In this document: piece by piece, positions 1-6,373 of the stretch
Layout: every line of letters starts with the position of its first letter
Numbering within the stretch: position 1 is the first letter of the stretch
Assembly (NCBI GenBank): GCA_010025655.1
Contig: RGSV01000030.1
Coordinates: 1-10,058, forward strand
Length of the DNA: 10,058 nt
Source of the DNA: Acidimicrobiia bacterium
GTDB taxonomy: Bacteria > Actinomycetota > Acidimicrobiia > Acidimicrobiales > Ilumatobacteraceae
Direction: 5' to 3'
Notes under the pieces: model-generated
Databases searched by the model: none
The model's input: the letters and a program-made list of their open reading frames with translations, nothing else
What the model was told of the DNA's origin: nothing
Program-made: the position numbers and the translations under genes

Positions 1-187
1 CACTGAAGTCGTCACTCGGTGCCAGCGACACGGTCGTGTCAGTTGGTGCGATGGCCACCGATTCGGTCTGCTCAGGCAGAGCGGGGGCGAGTGTGCGGCC
101 GTCACGCGAGCAGGCGCCGAGTGTCGTTACGGCGAGCACGCAGGCTGCGGCAACGCGAAGCCGAGCGGCGGTCAGGGTCGTCACCAC
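1..187 (-). CDS. Lipoprotein N-terminus, partial (possibly YbhB/YbcL-like)
   Basis: Only the first 62 codons are in the window; the gene runs off the left edge. Seen directly: starting at GTG 187 (or the adjacent GTG 184), the minus strand encodes a short N-region with two Arg (residues 9 and 11), a hydrophobic core (about residues 12-24) and a lipobox L-G-A-C with Cys26. A polar Thr/Ser/Pro/Asp-rich linker follows. This is a typical lipoprotein signal peptide, so the mature protein should be anchored on the outer face of the membrane. An in-frame TAG at 191-193 stops any longer N-terminus. The stretch just after the Cys (SRDGRTLAPALPEQTESV) reminds me of actinobacterial YbhB/YbcL (PEBP/Raf-kinase-inhibitor-like) lipoproteins, which often start C-x-x-DGRTL-x-P. 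The folded domain lies outside the window, so that is only a suggestion. The gene is divergent from mca. Confidence 0.7.
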   Translation of the reverse strand, partial: MVTTLTAARLRVAAACVLAVTTLGACSRDGRTLAPALPEQTESVAIAPTDTTVSLAPSDDFS

Positions 188-195
188 GACCTACG

Positions 196-201
196 AGAGT
201 A
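196..201 (-). promoter_or_regulatory. Putative -10 element (TACTCT) of the lipoprotein gene
   Basis: On the minus strand TACTCT fits TANNNT and lies 8 bases before GTG 187. No Shine-Dalgarno sequence stands between them, which suggests a leaderless or nearly leaderless transcript. No convincing -35 is visible. Confidence 0.3.
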
Positions 202-227
202 GGAGAAGTAGCGTTCGTCGTCGCGTG

Positions 228-1184
228 ATGGATCGATTGAGCTTGTTGACGGTGCATGCGCACCCCGATGATGAAGCCTCGAAAGGGGCTCCGACGTTGG
301 CGAAGTATTCGCGCGAGGGAGTGCACACCACGCTGGTGTGTTGCACGGGTGGAGAAGAGGGCGACCTCAACAACTCGGCACTCGCCGAGCCGGGTCAGCC
401 GTTTCACGGTCTTGATGCCGCGGCAACCAAGCGGTTGCTCGCCGAACTGCGGCCTGGTGAACTCGCCGAGTCGGCACGCATCATCGGATTTTCCCGCGTA
501 GAGATGCTTGGCTACCGCGACTCGGGAATGCCTGAGTCACCTGCCAATTCGAATCCGCTGTCGTTTCACATGGCCGATGTCGATGAAGCCACGGGTCGTC
601 TTGTGGCGAGCATTCGTGCGAACCGCCCGCAGGTGATGATTACCTACGGTGATGACCAGCGCGGATATCCGCACCCTGATCATCTGAAGGTGCATGACAT
701 CAGCGTGCTCGCCTTCGACCGTGCCGGCGACGACGAGTGGTATCCCGATGCTGGTGCAGCGTGGCAGCCACTCAAGCTGTATTACTCGGTATGGTCGCGC
801 GCTCGTCTCACTGCAGTGCACGAGGCTCTCCTTCGCCTACGTGGTTCATCACCGTATGACGAGAAGTGGTTCGAGCGCCCCAACTTGGACGCGCGAATCA
901 CCACGCGTCTGCACGTCGGCGACTTCTTGTGGGCTCGTTCGGGTGCGTTACGGGCGCACAAGACTCAAGTAGACGAGCGCGAGCCGTTCTGGTTTGGTCT
1001 GAGCGACGCAGAGCTCGCCGAGGTGTACCCATACGAAGACTGGGTGTTAGCGCGTTCGTTGGTGCCGACTCGCGTAGCGGTGTCTGGCGCGCAGGGCGAA
1101 GGTGCCGTCGGCGATGGCGTGCAGCCAGCCGCAGAGTTGGAAGATGACCTCTTCGCTGGCATTCGCACGCCGGCCCGCAGCTAG
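228..1184 (+). CDS. mca: Mycothiol S-conjugate amidase (Mca), PIG-L/LmbE family
   Basis: Zinc-dependent amidase that in actinobacteria cleaves mycothiol S-conjugates of toxins into a mercapturic acid, which is exported, and GlcN-Ins, which is recycled; cytosolic. The 318-residue product carries the PIG-L metal site: HAHPDDE at 10-16 (ligands expected H12 and D15) and the second motif GYPHPDH at 146-152. The SKGA that follows the first motif and the C-terminal EDDLFAGIR (305-313) resemble Mca more than the deacetylase MshB. Length is slightly above the usual ~290 because of a low-complexity stretch (about 283-303) before the tail. ATG 228 places the first beta strand at the N-terminus; GTG 225 is equally possible. 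An AGGAG at 201-205 is rather far for a Shine-Dalgarno. Reading upstream to ATG 36 would overlap the divergent lipoprotein and is rejected. The SCP2-like gene follows after 13 bases, probably cotranscribed. Confidence 0.92.
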   Translation: MDRLSLLTVHAHPDDEASKGAPTLAKYSREGVHTTLVCCTGGEEGDLNNSALAEPGQPFHGLDAAATKRLLAELRPGELAESARIIGFSRVEMLGYRDSGMPESPANSNPLSFHMADVDEATGRLVASIRANRPQVMITYGDDQRGYPHPDHLKVHDISVLAFDRAGDDEWYPDAGAAWQPLKLYYSVWSRARLTAVHEALLRLRGSSPYDEKWFERPNLDARITTRLHVGDFLWARSGALRAHKTQVDEREPFWFGLSDAELAEVYPYEDWVLARSLVPTRVAVSGAQGEGAVGDGVQPAAELEDDLFAGIRTPARS

Positions 1185-1197
1185 CGGTGACGCGACG

Positions 1198-1467
1198 ATG
1201 CCGCAAGCGCCAAAGACACCACCGATGCCAACGGCATCAGACACGGTGCAATACCGCGTGGTCTTTGGCAAGAACGACGAAGCTGTCGAGGGACCCGACG
1301 ACGCGGCCGTGGTGATCACGGTGCCGGCCACCGAGGTAGCGGGTGATCCGACATCGCTCTATATGCGCGGCGTGCTGAAAGCGACCGGCAGCACCGGCGT
1401 GTTGTTTCGGGCTTTGCGCAGCGGGGAAGTCAGCGCGACGCTGGCACGGCTCGCATCGCGTCCCTGA
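1198..1467 (+). CDS. Small SCP2-like sterol-carrier domain protein
   Basis: An 89-residue product. After a Pro-rich N-terminus (about residues 1-14) it shows a strand-rich half (VQYRVVFGKND at 17-27, then AAVVITVPATEVAGD at 36-50), followed by YMRGVLKATGSTGVLFRAL (54-72). The last segment matches the usual C-terminal pattern of single-domain SCP2 proteins (F/YM-x-G-x-LK-x-x-G-x-x-G-x-x-x-x-x-L). Such domains bind acyl chains or sterols in a hydrophobic tunnel; the ligand here is unknown. It starts 13 bases after the mca stop, with a weak GGTGA (1186-1190) 7 bases before ATG 1198. ATG 1225 is an alternative start. ATG 1102 in the same frame would overlap mca by 83 bases with unconvincing sequence. 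The 3' end overlaps the convergent deacetylase gene by 38 bases. The family call rests on pattern only. Confidence 0.7.
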   Translation: MPQAPKTPPMPTASDTVQYRVVFGKNDEAVEGPDDAAVVITVPATEVAGDPTSLYMRGVLKATGSTGVLFRALRSGEVSATLARLASRP

Positions 1468-2278
1468 GCGAGCGATAGCCAATCAACCTCGCATCTGCAC
1501 TGCGTAGCGCGTCGCGCAGCACGGGGTCGAAGGCAAAGGCGAGGTCATCAATCCACCCGTCGGTCATCGGGCCAAGCGCACGAACTTCGGGTGAGTCGAT
1601 GGCCGGCTGAATGTGGATCTCGGTGACGCCTGGTTGTAGTCGCGCGATCTCAGCGAGCACCCGCTCGCGACTGCCCGACGACCAATCGTGATTGAAGAAG
1701 TCGGGGAAGAGCACGCCCTCATCGCGCGCCAGCCCGCGAAAATCAAAACCGGCCTGCGCGGTGCTGATCGATGATGGCAAACGAATCGGCAGACGAAATT
1801 CGGCTGCGAGTTGTAGATAGACGTCGAAAAACTCTGGCCGCAAGGTGATCGAGGTGAGGTGGGGTGCGAGGTGGGTGACATCCACATTCCACAACAGTGC
1901 CCGCTCAATCTGCGCGCGACACTCGCGCAAGACTTCGTCGGGGTCGGCGTGCTCCCACAGGTCGTCGAGCGTCGCAGGAAATCCTCCATCTCCTGACTGC
2001 AACGACGGCGCATAGGTGAGAGGACCCCAGCGATACTCGGCGTGTTCTGATACCAGCGTGAGATGCACGCCGATGTCATCATCTGGTTGCAGGTTCGACA
2101 CGGCGTGGCGGGCCCACGGTGCTGGAACCATCAGCGACGCACACGTTGCAGCGCCGTCGTGCAGGGCTGCCAGCACACCGACGTTCGATGCGTGAAAGGC
2201 TCCGAGGTCGTCGCAGCTCAGAATCACGAGGCGCGCATCATCGTCGTAGCCGAGGGTTTGATTCAGCGAGCGCCCCAC
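1430..2278 (-). CDS. ChbG/YdjC-type carbohydrate deacetylase
   Basis: A 282-residue product of the YdjC/ChbG/HpnK family, metal-dependent deacetylases that remove N-acetyl groups from sugars (chitooligosaccharides in ChbG, a hopanoid glycoside in HpnK). Seen: the first motif LSCDDLGAFHASNVGVLAAL (20-39; metal Asp expected at D23/D24), GVHLTL at 70-75 (H72), a third motif VTHLAPHLTS (134-143; H136/H140), and the typical C-terminal block with TEIHIQPAIDSPEVRAL (219-235) and ARLIGYRSLRDAM (263-275). The usual third motif D-S-H-x-H-x-H is altered to T-H-x-x-x-H. GTG 2278 is the only good start before an in-frame stop (2288-2290) and gives the family-like opening LGYDDDARLVIL. It begins 9 bases after the nuclease stop with no Shine-Dalgarno, so it is probably translationally coupled. 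Substrate unknown. Confidence 0.85.
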   Translation of the reverse strand: MGRSLNQTLGYDDDARLVILSCDDLGAFHASNVGVLAALHDGAATCASLMVPAPWARHAVSNLQPDDDIGVHLTLVSEHAEYRWGPLTYAPSLQSGDGGFPATLDDLWEHADPDEVLRECRAQIERALLWNVDVTHLAPHLTSITLRPEFFDVYLQLAAEFRLPIRLPSSISTAQAGFDFRGLARDEGVLFPDFFNHDWSSGSRERVLAEIARLQPGVTEIHIQPAIDSPEVRALGPMTDGWIDDLAFAFDPVLRDALRSADARLIGYRSLRDAMRAVPASR

Positions 2279-2287
2279 GCTGTGACG

Positions 2288-2794
2288 CTAACGGCAGGCA
2301 CCCCACAGCCCGCGTGCGTCGCGTTGTGCGGCGAAAGCCGCAGCGACCAATTCGGTTTGGTATCGAACGTTTGGCTCGATCACGAGCGGTCGCGCCATGC
2401 CCGCAGCAATCAGTGCGTGACTTACGAGAAGCTCACCATTGCCGCGCGCGATGAAGAGATACAACAGCAATCTTCCATACGGGTCGCGCGCCTCAGCATC
2501 GCGTTCAATGCGCACCCGGGTGCCGGGTGGCAGCAGTGCGGCAAGAAACTGCGTGGCTTCTGGCCCGTAGCACTGAGCTCTCTTGGTCGGATGCTTGGTT
2601 TCGGGCGTATCGACGCCAATCAAGCGAATGGTCTCACGCACGCCTGCGATGTCGGCACGCAGCGTGTCGCCGTCGATGGTGTCGATCACCACTGCGTGCG
2701 TCGGTGGTGGCGGGGGAGGCGAGTCGCACGCCGCACTACCGAGCGCAAGGGCGAGCACGGCGATATAGCGCGTCGCTCTCTTGCCGAGTGTCAT
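2288..2794 (-). CDS. Thermonuclease-like (SNase) lipoprotein
   Basis: A 168-residue secreted nuclease of the staphylococcal-nuclease/TNase family (Ca-dependent phosphodiesterase on DNA/RNA). N-terminus: K/R-containing start, hydrophobic core and lipobox GSAAC with Cys23, then six Pro in a row, so it is predicted to be anchored outside the membrane. Catalytic features, matched to SNase: IDGDT at 40-44 (D43 as D21), RLIGVDTPETKHP at 57-69 (R57 as R35, D62 as D40, E65 as E43), and DPYGR at 104-108 (R108 as R87). A YGPEA block (76-80) and an ALIAAGMARPL block (127-137) also fit. The C-terminus ends GLWGACR. All key residues are present, so it should be active. ATG 2794 is preferred; GTG 2797 lies just upstream. 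No Shine-Dalgarno or TANNNT is visible. It is the first gene of a pair with the deacetylase and divergent from the F420-type gene. Confidence 0.88.
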   Translation of the reverse strand: MTLGKRATRYIAVLALALGSAACDSPPPPPPTHAVVIDTIDGDTLRADIAGVRETIRLIGVDTPETKHPTKRAQCYGPEATQFLAALLPPGTRVRIERDAEARDPYGRLLLYLFIARGNGELLVSHALIAAGMARPLVIEPNVRYQTELVAAAFAAQRDARGLWGACR

Positions 2795-2843
2795 CACCGA
2801 GTGGTGTGCACTGCCACGCCAGGGCGGACACGCATCGCAGAAC

Positions 2844-2849
2844 TACGGT
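2844..2849 (+). promoter_or_regulatory. Putative -10 element (TACGGT), leaderless start of the F420-type gene
   Basis: TACGGT fits TANNNT and ends 6 bases before ATG 2856, the spacing expected when transcription starts at the start codon itself. The GGTGAGAG between them could also act as a Shine-Dalgarno but is very close to the ATG. Confidence 0.4.
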
Positions 2850-2855
2850 GAGAGC

Positions 2856-3767
2856 ATGACAACACACGCCCACCATGGCTTGGGTCGCGTCGGCATCTGG
2901 ACGTTCGCCCTCGATCTGCAACCGATGCGCAAGGCACAAGAGGCAGCCGCCGAACTTGAGTCACTCGGATACGGCTGCATCTGGGTGCCTGAAGCCGTCG
3001 GTCGCGAGCCATTTGCGTCGTGCGCGATGTTGTTGTCGGGCACCAAACGCATCGGTGTGGCGACGGGCATCGCATCGATGTATGCGCGCAGCGCCATCAC
3101 CATGCAAGCCGGTTGGCGCACTCTGACAGAGGCCTTCGGCGAGCGCTTCACCTTGGGCATCGGCGCCAGCCACGAACACATGGCTACCAAGTTGCACAAG
3201 AGCGCCTACGACAAGCCCTACTCGTCAATGGTCACGTATCTCGACCAGATGGACAAAGGTCTCTACGCGGCTGCAGCACCAACGACAACACCACGTCGCG
3301 TATTGGCGGCACTCGGCCCAAAGATGCTCGCGCTGTCAGCGCAACGCGGTCTCGGAGCGCATCCATACTTTGTGCCACCCGAGCACACGCAGTTTGCGCG
3401 CGGTGTACTCGGTGACGGGCCGCTCTTGGCGCCAGAGCAAGCAGTGCTCTTTGAGACTGACCCGATTAAAGCGCGCGAAGTCGCCCGCAAGTTCATGGCG
3501 ACGTACATTCGACTGCCGAATTACGCCAACAACCTGCGTCGCCTCGGCTACACCGACGACGACCTTGGCGATGCCACGCGCCCGCCGAGTGACCGCATGG
3601 TTGATGCAATCGTTGCGTGGGGTACCATCGACGACGCAGTCGCGCGTGTCAAGGCGCACTTCGATGCGGGTGCCTCACACGTGAGCATCCAGGTGATTGA
3701 TGCCGACCCGATGGCGTTGCCGATGCGTCAATGGCGCGAACTTGCCGAGGCGACCAAGCAGCTTTAG
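2856..3767 (+). CDS. LLM-class F420-dependent oxidoreductase (MSMEG_4141-like)
   Basis: A 303-residue luciferase-like monooxygenase-fold protein (TIM barrel) of the group predicted to use reduced F420. Seen: GRVGIWTFALDLQP near the N-terminus, AAAELESLGYGCIWVPEAVG (about 31-50), ATGIASMYARSA (70-81), then a TLTEAFGERFTLGIGASHEH block (about 89-108) and KPYSSMVTYLDQMD (120-133). GIWTF followed by IWVPEAVGRE and TGIASMYAR is the signature I associate with the 'probable F420-dependent oxidoreductase, MSMEG_4141 family'. Length is normal (~280-300). F420 use is inferred from family; substrate unknown. ATG 2856 was chosen because the reading further upstream is dissimilar and would overlap the divergent nuclease. 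The stop codon overlaps that of the convergent dehydrogenase by 4 bases. Confidence 0.88.
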   Translation: MTTHAHHGLGRVGIWTFALDLQPMRKAQEAAAELESLGYGCIWVPEAVGREPFASCAMLLSGTKRIGVATGIASMYARSAITMQAGWRTLTEAFGERFTLGIGASHEHMATKLHKSAYDKPYSSMVTYLDQMDKGLYAAAAPTTTPRRVLAALGPKMLALSAQRGLGAHPYFVPPEHTQFARGVLGDGPLLAPEQAVLFETDPIKAREVARKFMATYIRLPNYANNLRRLGYTDDDLGDATRPPSDRMVDAIVAWGTIDDAVARVKAHFDAGASHVSIQVIDADPMALPMRQWRELAEATKQL

Positions 3768-4585
3768 ACGCCAAAGACGCGTCGTTGCAGCTTGCGCATT
3801 CCCCCGAGCCAGCGCTCGTGTTCGGTGGCTTTCAGTTTCATGTAGTCGGCCACTTCAGGGTGAGGGAACACAAAGAAACGTTCGGCCACGATGGCATCGT
3901 GCACCGCGTCGGCCACCTCATGCGGCTCGAGCACGGCTCCGGCGGCGCGCACCACATTGCCCGCATTCGGATTGATTGCAGAGTTCTCCGCTGGGCGATC
4001 GCCACCCCGCAACATTGCGGTGTTGACACCCTGCGGGCAGAGACAACTCACACGTAGACCGCGCGAGCCATAGGTGATCGACAACCATTCGGCAAACGCA
4101 ACGGCCGCGTGCTTCGTGACGGAATACGGCGCTGAACCGATCTGCGCCAGCACGCCTGCAGCACTCGCGGTCGACGCGAAGTATCCGCGACCTGCCGCCA
4201 ACCAGTCGGGCAACAGATACTTCGCAGCCCAACGGTGCGCATGCACGTTCACATCGAACGAAGTGTTCCACTCGGTTTCGGATGCCGACAAATCGGTGCC
4301 CATGGCGACACCGGCGTTGGCGAAGAACAAGTCAATTCGACCGGCAATTCGGCGAGCTTCATGCACGAGACGTTCGTTCTCGTGTTCGGTCGAGATATCG
4401 GCAATCACCACGTGAGCCGAGTCGGGGCGACGAGCGTTCAATCGCGCGGCAATGGTCTGCACGTCGGCTCCGGCACGATCACTCAACACGACCGTTGCGC
4501 CAGCGTCGTGAAATCGTTCACCAAGTGCCGCTCCGATGCCGCCGGCCGCGCCTGTCACCACGGCAACGGAACCACGAAACTCCAC
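3764..4585 (-). CDS. Short-chain dehydrogenase/reductase (SDR)
   Basis: A 273-residue classical SDR, a cytosolic NAD(P)-dependent oxidoreductase acting on alcohol/keto groups. Seen: the nucleotide-binding TGAAGGIG (11-18), acidic D36 after the second strand (VVLSD), which usually favours NAD over NADP, IADIS (61-65), the ANAG motif (89-92), and the catalytic triad S141, Y154, K158 (YSVTK). The CPQGVNTAM block (183-191) follows as usual. Extra C-terminal residues (about 245-273), rich in Lys/Arg and aromatics, suggest a substrate-lid region. Start: GTG 4585 is the only start after an in-frame TAA at 4595-4597. A TANNNT lies 6 bases upstream, so it is probably leaderless. It converges on the F420-type gene (stop codons overlap) and diverges from the 64-residue gene. 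Substrate cannot be told from sequence. Confidence 0.9.
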   Translation of the reverse strand: MEFRGSVAVVTGAAGGIGAALGERFHDAGATVVLSDRAGADVQTIAARLNARRPDSAHVVIADISTEHENERLVHEARRIAGRIDLFFANAGVAMGTDLSASETEWNTSFDVNVHAHRWAAKYLLPDWLAAGRGYFASTASAAGVLAQIGSAPYSVTKHAAVAFAEWLSITYGSRGLRVSCLCPQGVNTAMLRGGDRPAENSAINPNAGNVVRAAGAVLEPHEVADAVHDAIVAERFFVFPHPEVADYMKLKATEHERWLGGMRKLQRRVFGV

Positions 4586-4591
4586 GGAGTG

Positions 4592-4597
4592 ATGTTA
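4592..4597 (-). promoter_or_regulatory. Putative -10 element (TAACAT), leaderless start of the SDR gene
   Basis: On the minus strand TAACAT fits TANNNT and ends exactly 6 bases before GTG 4585, with no Shine-Dalgarno in between. Same spacing as at the F420-type and acyl-CoA dehydrogenase genes. Confidence 0.4.
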
Positions 4598-4619
4598 GGT
4601 GGTCACCTGTCACCCGGTG
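4598..4619. promoter_or_regulatory. Possible operator: paired GGTG/CACC half-sites
   Basis: The order GGTG-gt-CACC-tgt-CACC-c-GGTG makes two small adjacent palindromes; on the minus strand it also reads as a direct repeat GGTGACA/GGTGACC. It sits immediately upstream of the predicted SDR -10 element, in the divergent space, where a repressor would block that promoter. The regulator is unknown and no regulator gene is in the window; chance is possible. Confidence 0.25.
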
Positions 4620-4654
4620 TCGTGCGTATCCATGGCAGGCGCAGATGTGAGCGA

Positions 4655-4660
4655 TAGTCT
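4655..4660 (+). promoter_or_regulatory. Weak candidate -10 (TAGTCT) for the 64-residue gene
   Basis: TAGTCT fits TANNNT and would give a leader of about 65 bases before ATG 4732, consistent with that gene having a real Shine-Dalgarno. No good -35 is seen. Weak evidence. Confidence 0.15.
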
Positions 4661-4715
4661 GCGGCGCACGGCTTCACCACCGTGGAGTAGAGCAAGTAGA
4701 ACGTTAAGAACCAAC

Positions 4716-4722
4716 GAGAGGA
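4716..4722 (+). promoter_or_regulatory. Shine-Dalgarno GAGAGGA
   Basis: A strong match to the anti-SD complement, 9 bases before ATG 4732. It fixes the start of the 64-residue gene and is one of the few clear ribosome-binding sites in the window. Confidence 0.6.
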
Positions 4723-4731
4723 CACCGACAG

Positions 4732-4926
4732 ATGAATGACACGATTCAGCGCTCAGCAAGTCACGACGCAGTCGTCTTGGCAGAGGCAATCGAGGTCATT
4801 GACAAGGCACTCGCGGAAATCGGCTCTCGCCAGCTTGTGACCACCACCGAGGTTGCCGATCTCTTGCTGGACGTGCGTCAGTTGCTCAACCAAAAAGTCG
4901 AGTCCACCACCGCTTCTTCGAAGTAG
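4732..4926 (+). CDS. Small hypothetical protein (64 aa)
   Basis: Not recognised. The 64-residue product is acidic to neutral and looks all-helical: helix 1 about residues 11-31 (VVLAEAIEVIDKALAEI within it), a short Thr-rich turn (VTTTE, 36-40), helix 2 about 40-55 (VADLLLDVRQLLNQK), then a polar tail ending TTASSK. There is no signal peptide, membrane segment or Cys. Reality is supported by a good Shine-Dalgarno at correct spacing, a heptad-like spread of hydrophobic residues, and its place filling the gap between a divergent and a convergent neighbour. Two helices with a turn would suit a small helical hairpin or dimer, for example an adaptor, but no function is assigned. The last 41 bases overlap the 3' end of the WS/DGAT gene on the other strand. 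Confidence 0.65.
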   Translation: MNDTIQRSASHDAVVLAEAIEVIDKALAEIGSRQLVTTTEVADLLLDVRQLLNQKVESTTASSK

Positions 4927-6373
4927 TTGCGTCGGCACTGCTCGGGCTCGGCGCGCTCGGGCGAGGTGCTGCGTAGATCAACTGATTGAGTGATCGCTCG
5001 ATGCGGTCGCGTAGCAACTCGGGTTCGGCAACCGCTGCGGTATCGATGTGAATACCGATGTCGAGTGAACCGTTGTACGACAGCAATGTTGCGTTGAATG
5101 CAACACCACCAAGTGGGCCGATGGGGTAGTTCTCGACGATGAGGCCACCCGCGATGTACAGCGGTACGCCACCGCTGCGCACGTTGGAGGTGGCAAAGTC
5201 GATCGACTGACTCTGTGTGCGTGCGATGCGAGTGAGCACCGACGTCGGCAGGTTGGCAGAGAGCGTGGCGAGCGTGTCGAGCGACGCCGACTTGGCGCCC
5301 TCACGCGCTTGCGTGAGCGCTTCGTTGACGGCCGCAAATCGTTCGACGATCGGCATCTCGCCGGTGGGCACGAGCAGTTTTGCCAACGAAAACGCATTGC
5401 TCCCTGACGATTCGGTGCGGGTGCTGATGGCGATTGACGTGCGCAATGACTCGACAGGTGCGCCACGCTCTCGGTGATACGCGCCGGCTGCGTCGGCGAC
5501 GGCGGTGACAAACGCTGTGTTGAGTTTTCCGCCCAGCGCACGACTGGCGTCGATGAGTTCACGATAGGGAACACGCACGGTTTCTAGTCGTCGTTGTAGC
5601 GAGCGTTTGGTCCACAGTGGCGACCGCGCAGGGTCGACTTCACCCATCTGGTTGAGGAGCCCGCGCACCGAGTCGTTGAGTTGTGTGGCCACACCCGGAA
5701 GGCGGGCGGGCTCGCTCAGCACGTCGCGCACCTGCTTGAGCAGGCCGAGTGGCACGCGCAGGGCGTCGGTCATCGATGAGCGCAGCAGGTCGACAGGCTC
5801 GTCGGCAGGTAGCAGAGGCTCATCAGGTGGGGCGGCAGGAAGCGGCGGTGGAAGCGGTGCATTGCGTTCGAGATCGATGAACTGCAGTGAGAGCATGACG
5901 CCGCCTTCGCCGTCAGCGACCGTGTGATGCAGTTTCACGATGAGTGCACCACCGCCACCAGCGAGACCGTCGACGACGACGAACTGCCACAACGGCCGCG
6001 TGCGCTCAAACGGATCGTTGATGATCAGCGTCGCGAGATCGAGCAACTGGCGCTGTGAGCCCGGCGTGGGCAGCGACATGCGGCGCACGTGATAGTCGAT
6101 GTTGAACTCGGGGTCGTCGACCCAGCGCGGCGCACCGAGTGCGGCCGGGGTCGGGCGCACACGCTGACGCAGCCGCGGCACTGCGATGGTCGCACGTTGC
6201 ATGCGTTCACGAAACAGTGAGAAGTTGATCGGTCGATCGACCACCGTGACGTTGCCGAAAGTCGAAGCAAGGAACGGATCCTTCTCCATCCGCCACATCA
6301 GCCCCTCGGCTTCGCTCATGCGCGAGTCGAACCGCGGCACTTGCTGGTCGGTGAGAAGGGCTTCGTTGGTCAC
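4886..6373 (-). CDS. Wax ester synthase/diacylglycerol acyltransferase (WS/DGAT)
   Basis: A 495-residue bifunctional acyltransferase that makes triacylglycerol from diacylglycerol, or wax ester from a fatty alcohol, using acyl-CoA; membrane- or lipid-droplet-associated. Seen: the opening MSEAEGLMWRMEKDP (19-33), the RPLW motif (126-129), the catalytic HHTVADG (149-155; H150 base, D154), a Pro-rich linker (about 172-193) between the two halves, ATSNV (394-398), then LYIAGG and LSYNGSLDIGIHID (430-443), all family-typical. The usual ND pair of the second half appears as NT (N285, T286). It ends in a Lys/Trp/Arg-rich tail KKRWWTRLFG. GTG 6373 overlaps the PAP2 TGA (GTGA), indicating coupling; ATG 6319 is an alternative giving 477 residues. 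Last gene of the operon. Confidence 0.92.
   Translation of the reverse strand: MTNEALLTDQQVPRFDSRMSEAEGLMWRMEKDPFLASTFGNVTVVDRPINFSLFRERMQRATIAVPRLRQRVRPTPAALGAPRWVDDPEFNIDYHVRRMSLPTPGSQRQLLDLATLIINDPFERTRPLWQFVVVDGLAGGGGALIVKLHHTVADGEGGVMLSLQFIDLERNAPLPPPLPAAPPDEPLLPADEPVDLLRSSMTDALRVPLGLLKQVRDVLSEPARLPGVATQLNDSVRGLLNQMGEVDPARSPLWTKRSLQRRLETVRVPYRELIDASRALGGKLNTAFVTAVADAAGAYHRERGAPVESLRTSIAISTRTESSGSNAFSLAKLLVPTGEMPIVERFAAVNEALTQAREGAKSASLDTLATLSANLPTSVLTRIARTQSQSIDFATSNVRSGGVPLYIAGGLIVENYPIGPLGGVAFNATLLSYNGSLDIGIHIDTAAVAEPELLRDRIERSLNQLIYAAPRPSAPSPSSADATTSKKRWWTRLFG

Noticed and set aside
36..227. N-terminal extension of Mca from ATG 36
   Set aside because: Overlaps the divergent lipoprotein signal peptide; Mca proteins begin near the HPDDE motif.
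2063..2851. 262-codon plus-strand frame opposite the nuclease and deacetylase
   Set aside because: Spans two well-supported minus-strand genes and shows no domain of its own.
2288..4585. Nuclease plus SDR region as a defence or toxin island
   Set aside because: The SNase-like protein has a lipoprotein signal, there is no immunity partner or mobile element, and base composition looks like its neighbours.
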